A stretch of 25,535 nt of DNA from Candidatus Amesbacteria bacterium RBG_19FT_COMBO_48_16 (GCA_001775555.1 MEXE01000024.1:1-25535); one strand, 5' to 3'. Positions 7,675-16,400 are shown, numbered from the stretch's first letter. The notes: a model not told the origin generated them from the letters alone. A program made the numbers and translations.

Positions 7675-7935
7675 TTATGTGCTCTCTTCTGAACCTGGAG
7701 ATGTTGTTTCTTTAAGTTTTCGGTTAAGCCTTTTGACTTGGTAATTCGAAACAAAGTAGATAAGGGCGATAACAATTGTAGAAGGGATGAATGCATTAAG
7801 CATGGTTTCAGAATGACGTCCAAAGACATCAACAAAGGTGGTTGCCAAGTATAAGGCAGTAAGATAGGGTGTGGTATTTCGGGCTAATTCCCATCTTCTT
7901 ATTTGGTGCCTGATTGATTCATTAGGTGAACCCAT
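7675..7935 (-). CDS. small membrane protein of unknown function
   Basis: Not recognised. The 86-residue product has a charged, Arg-rich N-terminus (residues 8-19), a moderately hydrophobic segment at about 22-37, a clear membrane helix at about 48-65, and a basic then acidic tail (KRLNRKLKET, ending GSEEST). It sits 18 bases after ftsZ and 45 before ileS, on the same strand. It occupies the place where other bacteria carry small post-ftsZ genes such as sepF or ylmG/yggT, but its sequence shows neither pattern. A division-related role is only a guess from position. ATG start; a GG-containing sequence lies upstream but too far away to be a strong ribosome-binding site. Confidence 0.7.
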   Translation of the reverse strand: MGSPNESIRHQIRRWELARNTTPYLTALYLATTFVDVFGRHSETMLNAFIPSTIVIALIYFVSNYQVKRLNRKLKETTSPGSEEST

Positions 7936-7953
7936 AAATTTTATATACCTTTT

Positions 7954-9141
7954 TTATTTTCCTTGGCGCAGGAAGGCGGGGATATCCCAGTCGTCTTCGA
8001 TGGGGACATCAGCCGGTGGTCCCTGGGGAGTGATGGTGGGCGGTACAGTCTGATTATCGGTGGAGGTTTGGGTCATTGGGGGAGGGGGAACCGGATGTGG
8101 TGTGGGTTTTTCACTGACAATCCCTGCGAAGCCGGATGGGGCTACCGGTCTGGTCCGGGAAACCATAGTAGCCAGGCGGGAACGAGTCTCGTCAAAGCCT
8201 GTAGCTATGACAGTAATTTTCATTTGATCTATAAGTTTATCGTCTATGGCAGCTCCAAAAATAATGTTGGCATCGGCATCAGCGGCTTCACTGATTATTT
8301 TTGCCGCTTCATCCACTTCGGTCATAGTCATATCCGGACCGCCGGTTATATTGAAGAGAACGCCCTTAGCCCCATCTATAGACACTTCTAACAGAGGTGA
8401 GGAGACAGCTGCCCGTGAGGCCATTTGGGCCCGATTGTCCCCGACTCCCGTGCCAATACCCATTAAGGCTGATCCAGCATCCTTCATAATAGTTTTGACG
8501 TCAGCAAAATCGACGTTGATTAACCCCGGGACCGTGATAATGTCAGAAATCCCCTGGACACCTTGGGTGAGAACCGAGTCAGCCACCCGAAAAGCTTCCA
8601 GAAGAGTCATCTTACGATCAACCACATCCAGCAACCGCTGGTTGGGGATGACTATCAGAGTATCGACTTTGTCCTTTAATTTTTCTATACCATCCTCGGC
8701 ATTGACCATGCGCCGGGCTCCTTCGAATGCGAACGGTTTGGTAACAATGGCTACCGTCAAGGCACCCAATTCTTTTGCTACTTCGGCAATGATAGGAGCA
8801 GATCCGGTACCAGTACCACCGCCCATACCGGCCGTAATAAAAACCATATCCGAGTCGATAAGATACTCCTTTATTTTTTCCCGAGATTCTTCAGCTGCCT
8901 GGGTCCCAATTTCAGGATTTCCCCCAGAACCTAACCCGCGAGTCAAATTTTCGCCAATTTGAATCTTGGTCGAAGCCATGTTGGTTAATAAAACCTGGGC
9001 GTCGGTGTTAACAGCAATAAAATCTACGCCGTTTATAGTCCCGCTGTTGATCATGGAGTTTAGGGCATTTCCTCCGCCTCCGCCGACACCGACTACTTTT
9101 ATCCTAGCTAGGCGCCCAACGTCTGGTTTGACTAAAGCCAT
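7954..9141 (-). CDS. ftsZ: cell division GTPase FtsZ
   Basis: Tubulin-like GTPase (395 residues) that forms the Z-ring. It shows the N-terminal VGGGGGNALNSM loop (residues 18-30), the tubulin signature GGGTGTG (107-113), and the T7 loop NVDFADV (209-215), whose Asp residues complete the active site of the next subunit. A Pro/Thr-rich disordered linker (about 325-375) leads to the conserved C-terminal peptide DDWDIPAFLRQGK, the usual FtsA contact. All key residues are present. It lies 45 bases downstream of ftsA and appears to have its own promoter in that gap. Confidence 0.98.
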   Translation of the reverse strand: MALVKPDVGRLARIKVVGVGGGGGNALNSMINSGTINGVDFIAVNTDAQVLLTNMASTKIQIGENLTRGLGSGGNPEIGTQAAEESREKIKEYLIDSDMVFITAGMGGGTGTGSAPIIAEVAKELGALTVAIVTKPFAFEGARRMVNAEDGIEKLKDKVDTLIVIPNQRLLDVVDRKMTLLEAFRVADSVLTQGVQGISDIITVPGLINVDFADVKTIMKDAGSALMGIGTGVGDNRAQMASRAAVSSPLLEVSIDGAKGVLFNITGGPDMTMTEVDEAAKIISEAADADANIIFGAAIDDKLIDQMKITVIATGFDETRSRLATMVSRTRPVAPSGFAGIVSEKPTPHPVPPPPMTQTSTDNQTVPPTITPQGPPADVPIEDDWDIPAFLRQGK

Positions 9142-9170
9142 ACTTATAGTTCCGGGCAGAAGAGATGCCT

Positions 9171-9199
9171 ATAATAGCAGGAAGTTTCAGGGCAGTAAA
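9171..9199 (-). promoter_or_regulatory. ftsZ promoter with extended -10
   Basis: On the minus strand, TTTACT (9194-9199, 4/6) and TATTAT (9171-9176, 5/6) are 17 bases apart, with TGC before the -10 giving TGCTATTAT. The same nine bases occur at the tRNA-Val promoter and before the small ORF at 18109. The -35 lies in the last codons of ftsA. The predicted leader is about 23 bases. It would give ftsZ transcription separate from the rest of the cluster. Confidence 0.5.
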
Positions 9200-10437
9200 G
9201 ACTTAGCCCAACTGGTCATTTTGCCTAATATTCCTCTAACCGGAAATTTACTGAAAATAGGAGATGCAGGAAGAGCAAATGAGTGTTCTTCGTCCAAACT
9301 CTGGGCATATTTTAATAATCCAACTGCGGCGGCAAAACCCGGATTCTCAATGTCATCAACCAAACCGGTGATCCCGGACGGGATACCAATACGGACTGGG
9401 AGAGCTAAAATCCTTTTTGCTGAATCAATCAGACCAGCCGTTTGGGCTCCACCGCCGGTCATAACCAGGCCGGACGGGGTTAAACCACCCAAACTGCTTT
9501 TTTTTATTTCTGAGGCTACCTGCTGAAACATTTCGTTAAGACGCGGTCGGATGATACCTTCAACCAAGGTTTTGAAAGAAATAGTTTTAAGCTCTTCGGC
9601 TAATTTGAGAGTGGAAACGTCTACTTCGTCATCCTTGGGTTTTAAGCCGCCTAAATAAAGTTTCAGTTTTTCAGCGCTTTCCAACGATATTCTAAGCCCG
9701 GCTGCCAGGTCTTTGGTTACGTTAATTGCTCCGACCGGGATAACAGCCGAATAAGATAATGCCCCTTCGACGAAAATCGCCAAACTCATCGTCCCTCCGC
9801 CAATATCCAAAAGGACAACTCCCAATTCCTTTTCTGTATCGGTAAGAACTGAGGTGCTGGCGGCTAAACCTGAGAAGACCAAGCCAGCTACGTCGCAACC
9901 GACTTCATTGACGCATTTAGTCAGATTACGGATGACCGGTGAAGACCCAGTAATAATATGGGTATCCACCTCAAGGCGGACTCCAGTCATACCTACAGGA
10001 TCTTTTACTCCTTCCTGGTTGTCCACGGTAAATTGACGGGGAAGAACATGGATAATTTCTGCTGATGCCGGTAGAGCTACTGCCCGGGCGGCTTCAAGAA
10101 CCCGGCGCACGTCTTCTCCAGATATTTCCCCTTGAGGTTGAGAAACCGCTACCACACCGTGACTATTTTGAGAGCTAATATGTACCCCTCCGACCGAAAT
10201 CCAGGATCGGGCAATATTATATCCGGCCATTCTCTCGGCAGACTCAACCGCTTCCGTAATACTGGCTACAGCTTCCTCGATGTTGACTATCTGGCCTTTT
10301 CGGACTCCCCTGGCCGGACTGGAAGCGGCACCAACTACATGAATTTTCTCCTGATTTTCCTGTGATATCTGAGCTATAAGAGCGGCTGTCTTGGAACTGC
10401 CAATGTCTATTGCCGAAATGATCTTACTCTTTGGCAT
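9187..10437 (-). CDS. ftsA: cell division protein FtsA
   Basis: Actin-fold ATPase (416 residues) that ties FtsZ filaments to the membrane. Nucleotide-binding motifs are AIDIGSSKTAALIA near the start (phosphate 1), LDIGGGTMSLAIF about residues 220-232 (phosphate 2), and MTGGGAQTAGLID about 325-337 (adenosine). The 1C subdomain insertion typical of FtsA spans about residues 85-165. The C-terminus, GKMTSWAKSLLP, is an amphipathic helix of the kind that binds membrane. Its start overlaps the ftsQ stop by one base (TAATG), indicating coupled translation. Confidence 0.97.
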   Translation of the reverse strand: MPKSKIISAIDIGSSKTAALIAQISQENQEKIHVVGAASSPARGVRKGQIVNIEEAVASITEAVESAERMAGYNIARSWISVGGVHISSQNSHGVVAVSQPQGEISGEDVRRVLEAARAVALPASAEIIHVLPRQFTVDNQEGVKDPVGMTGVRLEVDTHIITGSSPVIRNLTKCVNEVGCDVAGLVFSGLAASTSVLTDTEKELGVVLLDIGGGTMSLAIFVEGALSYSAVIPVGAINVTKDLAAGLRISLESAEKLKLYLGGLKPKDDEVDVSTLKLAEELKTISFKTLVEGIIRPRLNEMFQQVASEIKKSSLGGLTPSGLVMTGGGAQTAGLIDSAKRILALPVRIGIPSGITGLVDDIENPGFAAAVGLLKYAQSLDEEHSFALPASPIFSKFPVRGILGKMTSWAKSLLP

Positions 10438-11126
10438 TAATCGGTTACTACAGGGTCTGTAAATCTTAGGTCTATTCGACGAGGCATTTTGGCCATTATT
10501 TTACTTCTTGAGAGAATGAATTGTAAAGGGGAGTACCAGTTATTAACAGGTTGGGTGACATCTACTACTACTTCCAGATTGGGATATAAGCCGATAGTCA
10601 GAGCGGTCCCGGATAGAGATCCGGTTATCCGATGGGGTGTAAGTGAAGCCAATTGCGAAAGAATTATTGAGGCTTGGGTTTGGTATGAATCAAGAACTGA
10701 AGAAATCTCGGGTAAAAGGGAGGAGTAGAGGTATGGCAAGGTAGTAGAGGAAGTTTGACCCAGGATATAGCCGGTTTCGTCGACTGTCACTTTCGTCCCG
10801 AGAATATCGGGTCCGAGTGCAGCTATCGGCCGTTTGACAGCAACCCCTAAAACCAAGGTGGAGGGCAAACGCCGATATAAACGGACCGAATTAATCTCGG
10901 AAAAATAATCTAATTGCCGACGGATCTTGCGTTGGGGCAGAGGCAGCAGAAGCGAACGACTGCCAAGCCATGATATGGCTTCGGAATAATTATCAGGACA
11001 TGGGCCAAACTGAGTAAAGCACTCTATTTGGCGGATATTAAAAACACCCGAAACATAGCTGATAATATACATACATGATAAGATCGCGGTGAAAACGATC
11101 AGGCGATTTTTGGTTTTGCGGGTCAT
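10437..11126 (-). CDS. ftsQ: FtsQ/DivIB-type divisome protein
   Basis: 229 residues with a short basic N-terminus, one membrane helix (about 8-28) and an outside domain. The first part, FNIRQIECFTQFGPC (about 29-43) through RRQLDYFSEINSVRLYRRLPSTLVLGVAVKRPIAALG (about 69-105), matches the POTRA-then-beta pattern of FtsQ/DivIB. In this family the protein links early and late divisome proteins, with FtsL and FtsB/DivIC. The gene order murG-ftsQ-ftsA-ftsZ supports the name. It overlaps murG by 4 bases (ATGA) and ftsA by 1. No dimerisation cysteines are obvious beyond Cys36 and Cys43, which could pair outside the cell. Confidence 0.88.
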   Translation of the reverse strand: MTRKTKNRLIVFTAILSCMYIISYVSGVFNIRQIECFTQFGPCPDNYSEAISWLGSRSLLLPLPQRKIRRQLDYFSEINSVRLYRRLPSTLVLGVAVKRPIAALGPDILGTKVTVDETGYILGQTSSTTLPYLYSSLLPEISSVLDSYQTQASIILSQLASLTPHRITGSLSGTALTIGLYPNLEVVVDVTQPVNNWYSPLQFILSRSKIMAKMPRRIDLRFTDPVVTD

Positions 11127-12205
11127 GAAAAGGTTTGGATAATCAGTTGTATCAATTTTTCCTGACCATCAGCCGGGATACTAAGGGGGGCAGATGTGAG
11201 CTTTTCTGCCTGATGGATTGCGGTCAGCAAAGAACGCGGCGAAAGAGTGTCTTGAGGAACAAGAATGGCCAGACCGTGGTTCACTAGGATTTGGGCATTT
11301 TTCATTTGCTCTTGGTGTGAAGACCTTGGAATTGGAACCAGAACACAACGTTTGCCTAAAAAACCATACTCATAGACAGAATGGGCCCCGGAACGGGAAA
11401 CCACAACGTCAGCTTGAGCCAGGGCAGCAGCAAATTCTTTCGGAAATAGATAATCATAGGGAGTATAGTTGGGAGATTGTAGGGATAGGGCTTGTTGATA
11501 ATCGGCATGAACGGAGGATGAGCCGGTTTGGTGAACAATCCGATACTTGGTTATCAGCTGGGGTAAGCTGGTGAAAACCACCTGATTGAGGGTATGTGCA
11601 CCTTGTTTACCGCCGATAACCAGAATGGTTTTTAAATCAGCGCGTGGATTGTGGGTAGATGATTTGATCCTGAGAATTTCGGGGCGGAGAGGCAATCCGG
11701 TTAGAAATGACTTAGTCTTGGGATAAAGAGCCAGGCTGGTAGGCCAAGAAAGAGCTATCTTTTTGGCAAAGAGGGCAATGACTCTATTGGCATACCCGGC
11801 TGTGACGGTCTGCTCATGCGTGATTACGGGAATTCCTAACAGCCAACCGGTAATAACCACAGGTACCGCCAGGTAACCGCCGAAGGAAACTATGCCTTTT
11901 AAATCAGATTTCAGTCTAAATTTAAGTTGCCGCAAAATTATAAACGCTTGAATAAAACCCACAGGAATAAGGATTAATTGACGAAGGTTGGTGGTACGAT
12001 GGAATTTGCCGGCTTTGAGATCAACAAACTTGATCTTGGCGGCCATAACCTCCCGATACTCACCCGAATCGCTGGTATCTCCCCACATACTATACCGATG
12101 ACCGAACCAAATTATGTGCCAGCCTTGGCGTTGTAAAGTAATAGCCACCGCCAGAGCGCTGGTGTGATGACCACCGGTAAAAATCAGGGTGGGTGAATTA
12201 GGCAT
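11123..12205 (-). CDS. murG: MurG, lipid II-forming N-acetylglucosaminyltransferase
   Basis: GT28 enzyme (360 residues) that transfers GlcNAc from UDP-GlcNAc to lipid I at the inner membrane face. Motifs: TGGHHTSALAVA at about residues 10-21 (the family has GGTGGHV.PALA; only the second Gly-Gly-His is kept), a GFGGY-like FGGYLAVPV, HEQTVTAGYAN (family HEQN...G.tN), IGGKQGAHTLN (family GGSqGA), and SRSGAHSVYEYGFLGKRCVLVPIPRSSHQEQMKNA, with the donor-binding Glu. I chose the ATG at 12205: the longer frame begins with TTG at 12235 and would add ten residues before the family's normal start. With this start the gene overlaps ftsW by 8 bases. Confidence 0.94.
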   Translation of the reverse strand: MPNSPTLIFTGGHHTSALAVAITLQRQGWHIIWFGHRYSMWGDTSDSGEYREVMAAKIKFVDLKAGKFHRTTNLRQLILIPVGFIQAFIILRQLKFRLKSDLKGIVSFGGYLAVPVVITGWLLGIPVITHEQTVTAGYANRVIALFAKKIALSWPTSLALYPKTKSFLTGLPLRPEILRIKSSTHNPRADLKTILVIGGKQGAHTLNQVVFTSLPQLITKYRIVHQTGSSSVHADYQQALSLQSPNYTPYDYLFPKEFAAALAQADVVVSRSGAHSVYEYGFLGKRCVLVPIPRSSHQEQMKNAQILVNHGLAILVPQDTLSPRSLLTAIHQAEKLTSAPLSIPADGQEKLIQLIIQTFS

Positions 12206-13250
12206 TGGCAATATTAAACAGAATTCCCATTCCAATCATCAAGACTACCAGAGAAGTCCCCCCATAGGAAATAAAAGGCAGCGGAATTCCGGTGAAAGGC
12301 AATAGGGCGATGTTGGAAGAAATGTTTATCAAAGCCTGGAGTGAAACAACTGAAGTTATGCCAACAGCTAAGTTGGAAGAAAATTTATGGGCTGCCGACT
12401 TAGCAATGTTTAAACCTGTCATAGTCAAAAGCAAAAAAGCCAAGATCACACTAGCTGCACCAAACAAACCTAGCTCTTCGGCTACGATGGCAAAAATTGA
12501 ATCCGTAGTTACTTCAGGCAGAAATTGATATTTCTGCCTTGACTGACCTAAACCAACACCCGTTAATCCACCGGAACCTACAGCCAGCAAAGCCTGACGT
12601 ACCTGATACGAACTACCCAGAGGATCGTGGGAATAATTTAAAAATGTTCTAAACCTGGCCAGCCGGTAGGGAGAAATAAAAATCAATAAACCTATCGAAA
12701 GAGCAGAGAGCGCCAATAAAAATAGCAGGTGTTTGAGTTTTCCCTGGCTGGTAAAAAATATTGCCATGGCCATACCGCCGACAATTAAGGTAGTACCCAA
12801 ATCAGGCTCCAAAACTATCAGTCCACCTACCAACCCTAAGCTGGCAAGAAAGTGAAGGAATTTGACTGGTTTTGTAAGTAGCGCAGAAAGGTATAAAGCG
12901 AAGGTAAGTTTGGTAACCTCCGAAGGCTGGAAAGAAACTAACCCGAGGTTTAGCCAACGACGGGCACCGAGGAGTTTTATGCCAAAATGGGGAATAAGTA
13001 CTGCCACCAAAAAAACGATGGTAATAAGAAAAAACGGTGTGGCCAGGTTTTCCAAACGGCGATGGGGAAAACGACCTGCTATGAAAAATCCGATTAACCC
13101 TAAAAAAACCCAGAATGACTGTAGTTTGAGGTAATACCACTTATCACCAAAATCCCGTGAGGCGTCGACAACGGAAGAACTACCGATCATTATCAAACCA
13201 AAAAGTACTAAGCAGACCGTTAATAACAGGACCAGTTGGCGAAGAGTCAT
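12198..13250 (-). CDS. ftsW: FtsW, septal SEDS peptidoglycan polymerase
   Basis: 350-residue polytopic membrane protein of the SEDS family that polymerises lipid II at the septum with FtsI. Motifs include GARRWLNLGLVSFQPSEVTKL (about residues 95-115), LEPDLGTTLIVG, GSGGLTGVGLGQSRQKYQFLPEVTTDSIFAIVAEELGLFG (about 228-262) and PFISYGGTSL near the end. The GLGQSRQK form and the position between mraY and murG identify FtsW rather than RodA. One deviation: the usual PE(A/H)HTDFIFA is PEVTTDSIFA, keeping the conserved Asp but changing the residues around it. ATG start, 10 bases after mraY. Confidence 0.95.
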   Translation of the reverse strand: MTLRQLVLLLTVCLVLFGLIMIGSSSVVDASRDFGDKWYYLKLQSFWVFLGLIGFFIAGRFPHRRLENLATPFFLITIVFLVAVLIPHFGIKLLGARRWLNLGLVSFQPSEVTKLTFALYLSALLTKPVKFLHFLASLGLVGGLIVLEPDLGTTLIVGGMAMAIFFTSQGKLKHLLFLLALSALSIGLLIFISPYRLARFRTFLNYSHDPLGSSYQVRQALLAVGSGGLTGVGLGQSRQKYQFLPEVTTDSIFAIVAEELGLFGAASVILAFLLLTMTGLNIAKSAAHKFSSNLAVGITSVVSLQALINISSNIALLPFTGIPLPFISYGGTSLVVLMIGMGILFNIANA

Positions 13251-13260
13251 AATTAAAAAG

Positions 13261-14298
13261 TTAAGCCCCGGCCAACCAAAGACCGATCAGCGCCAAAAAT
13301 ATCGCTACCAACCAGAGGCGCATCACGACTTTTGGTTCAGGCCATCCCCGGGTTTGCAGCCAATAATGCAGTGGAGTGACGCTGAAAATGCGGCGATTGA
13401 ATAACCTGATACTCACGAATTGAAGATAATATATGATGATCTCTAATATAAAAATCCCTCCTATAAACAGCAGGCTCATAGTTTTGCCTAATAAAAGGCC
13501 GGTAACCGCCAGAGTAGCGCCAAATGATAAACTACCGGCATTCCCCAACCAAATACGAGCGGGGTAAACATTAAAATACAAAAAGGCAATCAAGGACCCT
13601 ATCCAGAGAGCGATAAAGACGGATAATGTCGTATCCAAGGAGGTCAAGGAAACAGCCCAAAAAGCCAACAGACAGATTAATAATAGTCCGCTAGCCAAGC
13701 CGTCTAAACCGTCAGTAATATCAAAGGCTCGGGTAAAAAGAAATATGATCAGGGCGGCAACCGGGATATATAGCCAGCCTAAATCCAATACGGCCAAAAA
13801 AGGTATATGAAAAATGTGGATGCCAAGATTGAAATACAACATAGAGGCTGTGACGGTGGCCAATACTAATTTGAGCACCGGCTTATAATTTAGTCCCAAG
13901 CCCAAAAGACTCCGGGTTTTGAGAGAAAATATCTTGACAATATCGTCATATAATCCTAATAGACCGAAGGATATGAAAGTAAAAAAAATAAGATTCAATT
14001 CTTCTTTGAGCGGGTAGAAAGTTGTGATATAGACTCCAAGCTGGGAAATATTTGGGAAAATCAGGGCAAATATTAGACTGACCATGGTTATTAACAGAAT
14101 CCCTCCACCGACCGGTGTGCCAATTTTCCAATGCTGTTTTCTATGTAATGTAGCAAATTCTTTAGCCTCGATTTTTGAAGTCGGCGGCAGATGAACCGAG
14201 TGGGTGAAACGGATTTTGTAAAGTAAATCGATAAAAGGAATTATGGCCAGGGAAGTGAGGATAAAAGAAAATAGGAGGATACCGAGGAAAAGGGCCAT
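13261..14298 (-). CDS. mraY: MraY-like phospho-MurNAc-pentapeptide transferase with altered active-site motifs
   Basis: 345-residue polytopic membrane protein of the PNPT family that should attach phospho-MurNAc-pentapeptide to undecaprenyl phosphate, making lipid I. Clear MraY signatures are KIGTPVGGG (58-66), LYDDIVKI (DD at 118-119, Lys122), DITDGLDGLASG (193-204), and TPLHYWLQTRGWPEPKVVMRLW (308-329). Three motifs differ from the family norm. NAxNLTDGLDG has become RAFDITDGLDG. GDxGSL has become GNAGSL (Asn253), losing the Asp that equals the Mg2+ ligand Asp265 in Aquifex MraY. HHHFE has become HYWLQ (311-315). Asn243, ten residues before the altered Asp as in Aquifex, is kept. The genomic position (dgkA-mraY-ftsW-murG) supports a real role, but its catalysis or substrate may differ. 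Confidence 0.88.
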   Translation of the reverse strand: MALFLGILLFSFILTSLAIIPFIDLLYKIRFTHSVHLPPTSKIEAKEFATLHRKQHWKIGTPVGGGILLITMVSLIFALIFPNISQLGVYITTFYPLKEELNLIFFTFISFGLLGLYDDIVKIFSLKTRSLLGLGLNYKPVLKLVLATVTASMLYFNLGIHIFHIPFLAVLDLGWLYIPVAALIIFLFTRAFDITDGLDGLASGLLLICLLAFWAVSLTSLDTTLSVFIALWIGSLIAFLYFNVYPARIWLGNAGSLSFGATLAVTGLLLGKTMSLLFIGGIFILEIIIYYLQFVSIRLFNRRIFSVTPLHYWLQTRGWPEPKVVMRLWLVAIFLALIGLWLAGA

Positions 14299-14318
14299 AC
14301 CAATGAAAATTTTAAATT

Positions 14319-14696
14319 TTAATTTCTAAATCTTAAAAAAATAATTATTTTAGGCAAAAAGATCAACGTAGCTACCAAGATTGCTCCGAGGGTGTAGATG
14401 AACATGGCACCTGCGGCGGTATCTTTGGCAAATTTGGCTTCCAGACGATAGTCTTTGGTAATCAAATCGACCACGTGTTCAATGGCGGTATTTATAAGCT
14501 CGAATCCCAAGCCGATAAATATAGTCAGAGAAAGGAACAACCATTCATAAACAGCTATCCGAAAATATATTCCGGCCCATACAGCCAGCAAGGAAAAGAG
14601 GATATGAATCTTGAAATTCGGCTGAGTAGTAACTGCGTTAGATATCCCTTCGAAAGCATGACGGAAGGAAATATGGTGCCGACGTAATTGATTCAT
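14319..14696 (-). CDS. dgkA: diacylglycerol kinase family protein, probably undecaprenol kinase
   Basis: 125-residue DgkA-family membrane kinase with three hydrophobic segments (about 30-46, 50-65, 97-118). The signature GFELINTAIEHVVDLIT (64-80) carries the conserved Glu, Asn and Glu, and KFAKDTAAGAMFI (88-100) carries the Lys-Asp pair. In Gram-positive-type bacteria this family phosphorylates undecaprenol and not diacylglycerol. Its place here, 9 bases after ftsI and 20 before mraY, suggests it supplies undecaprenyl phosphate, the lipid acceptor for MraY. The substrate cannot be decided from sequence alone. Confidence 0.9.
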   Translation of the reverse strand: MNQLRRHHISFRHAFEGISNAVTTQPNFKIHILFSLLAVWAGIYFRIAVYEWLFLSLTIFIGLGFELINTAIEHVVDLITKDYRLEAKFAKDTAAGAMFIYTLGAILVATLIFLPKIIIFLRFRN

Positions 14697-14705
14697 AATT
14701 TTATT

Positions 14706-16391
14706 TTAATCCCGGGGGGCAATTCGGTAATAACGAAATAAATCTCTGGCAATATCAAACCATAAAGGAGCTGCGGTTGTACTTCCCCAAGGCGAGGTTT
14801 GGGGGTCAGTTAACGTGACTAACATGGTAAACTTTGGGTTTTCAGCCGGAGCAAATCCTAAAAACGAGGCAATAGTTTTATCCGGATCGTAATGTCCGGC
14901 AATCGGTACCTGAGCAGTACCAGTTTTGCCTGCTATGAAAAAACCCGCCGGCTTATAATAGCGAACCTCGCCATTTTCAACTCCGTTGACCATCATTTGT
15001 GTAATTTGGGCTGCTGATCCAGATGAAATGATCCGACTGGCTTTCGGCGAAGGTAAATCTTTTAAAGGTGAATCGCTTTCGAAGTGAGTTACAATCCGGG
15101 GGGGGTAAAGTAATCCACCTGTAGCCAGGACGTTGACTGCGGTAAGCAATTGGAGTCGGGTAACAGCAATTCCCTGACCGAAGGCGGCAGTACCCCAGTC
15201 TACTTCCCGCCATTGATCATCCGGACGCAAGACCGGGGTGTCCTCTTCCTGGAGATCAATTCCGGTTAATTGACCTAAACCAAAGCGGCGAAAATAATCC
15301 AGCAATCTTTTTTTTCCCAAGCGTTGAGCTACAAACACCATTCCCACATTATCGGAGTGGAGTATAACTTCAGTCATATTACTTTCGGGATAATACTTGT
15401 CGTTGTAGCTTCTAACCGGCAGACCGGATAATATCACCGGTCCAGTACAGATGGTGCATTTGGTCTGGGGAGTCACTGCATCCGCATCCAAAGCCGATGC
15501 CATGACAATAGTTTTGAAAGTGGAGCCGGGTTCATATCCCTCTGAAATTATCGGGTTTTTGAAAATATCCGGGTCTGACTGAAAATAACTTTGGGGATCG
15601 TAACCGGGAAGACTGACCATGGCTAATATATGGCCGGTTTGGGAGTCCATTACCGAGACTGTACCGGCTGATGCCTGATATTTGGAGAGTGCCTGTTCCA
15701 ATTTGTTGGCGGCTACAAATTGGATAGTACGGTCGATCGATGTGATTAATGTTTTACCCGGCTGAGGAGGAAGCCGGATGTAGCCGCCGATCACGATGGG
15801 TCGATTGACTGCATCAAACTGCTGGATAAGCCGACCGGGGATACCGGTCAGCAGGCGATTGTAAAAACCTTCCAAGCCAAAGTATCCAAGGGGCGTTCCG
15901 GCAGAGTTTTTGCCTACAAAGCCGGTCAAATAAGCGCTTGAGCTGCCTTCGGGGTAAACACGTTTCGGCTCCGGTTCAAACCCCAGGCCAGACATCCGGA
16001 GCTGTTCAATGGCTTGGCGGGTTTGCAGTGGGAGATTTTTTGCCAATGGTATCCAATACGAGGTGGAGGCCGTCAATTCTTGGAGATTTAATTTAACGCT
16101 GTCGCTGGCGGGAAGAATCTCGGCCAAACGGGAAAGTGATTGATTATCAAGAGACATATCAGGAGGTGATGCATATAATAGATATGTTTCTTCATTTGCG
16201 ACCAAGGGGAAACCGTCCGAGCTTTTGATTTCCCCACGAGCCGCAGGAATGGTGATGGTAGCTTCATACTGAAGCTGAGCCTGGTGTTTTAACTCTTCCG
16301 CTTTAACTGTTTGCCAATATATGAGCCGGGAGGAGAGGATGCCAGTCCAAATTATGAAGGTGGCTTGGAGAAGCTTTATGCGCCAGGTCAT
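14706..16391 (-). CDS. ftsI: class B penicillin-binding protein, FtsI/PBP2-type transpeptidase
   Basis: DD-transpeptidase (561 residues) that cross-links septal peptidoglycan together with FtsW. One N-terminal membrane helix (about 8-25) is followed by the class B dimerisation region with AARGEIKSSDGFPLVAN and YPEGSSSAYLTGFVG. The catalytic domain has all three motifs: SxxK as STFK (Ser290, Lys293), SxN as SDN (346-348) and KTGT (489-492). I chose the ATG at 16391; a TTG at 16397 is also in frame but too close to the upstream stop for an obvious ribosome-binding site. No C-terminal PASTA domain is present. A C-x-x-C (KCTICTG, about 311-317) lies between the first two motifs. Confidence 0.93.
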   Translation of the reverse strand: MTWRIKLLQATFIIWTGILSSRLIYWQTVKAEELKHQAQLQYEATITIPAARGEIKSSDGFPLVANEETYLLYASPPDMSLDNQSLSRLAEILPASDSVKLNLQELTASTSYWIPLAKNLPLQTRQAIEQLRMSGLGFEPEPKRVYPEGSSSAYLTGFVGKNSAGTPLGYFGLEGFYNRLLTGIPGRLIQQFDAVNRPIVIGGYIRLPPQPGKTLITSIDRTIQFVAANKLEQALSKYQASAGTVSVMDSQTGHILAMVSLPGYDPQSYFQSDPDIFKNPIISEGYEPGSTFKTIVMASALDADAVTPQTKCTICTGPVILSGLPVRSYNDKYYPESNMTEVILHSDNVGMVFVAQRLGKKRLLDYFRRFGLGQLTGIDLQEEDTPVLRPDDQWREVDWGTAAFGQGIAVTRLQLLTAVNVLATGGLLYPPRIVTHFESDSPLKDLPSPKASRIISSGSAAQITQMMVNGVENGEVRYYKPAGFFIAGKTGTAQVPIAGHYDPDKTIASFLGFAPAENPKFTMLVTLTDPQTSPWGSTTAAPLWFDIARDLFRYYRIAPRD

Positions 16392-16400
16392 GGTCAAAGT

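Noticed and set aside
8246..8962. 238-codon plus-strand open frame
   Set aside because: It lies wholly antisense to ftsZ, whose product is unmistakable. The long frame is a by-product of ftsZ codon composition.
8966..9526. 186-codon plus-strand open frame
   Set aside because: It spans the antisense of ftsZ, the gap and ftsA, with low-complexity Pro/Arg content and no family pattern.
12206..12235. Upstream TTG start for murG
   Set aside because: It would deepen the overlap with ftsW to 38 bases and add residues before the normal MurG N-terminus; ATG at 12205 is preferred.
14299..14345. AT-rich symmetrical stretch between dgkA and mraY
   Set aside because: The AAAATTTT-like symmetry is explained by base composition in a short gap, and no phased repeat or clear promoter pair could be fixed.
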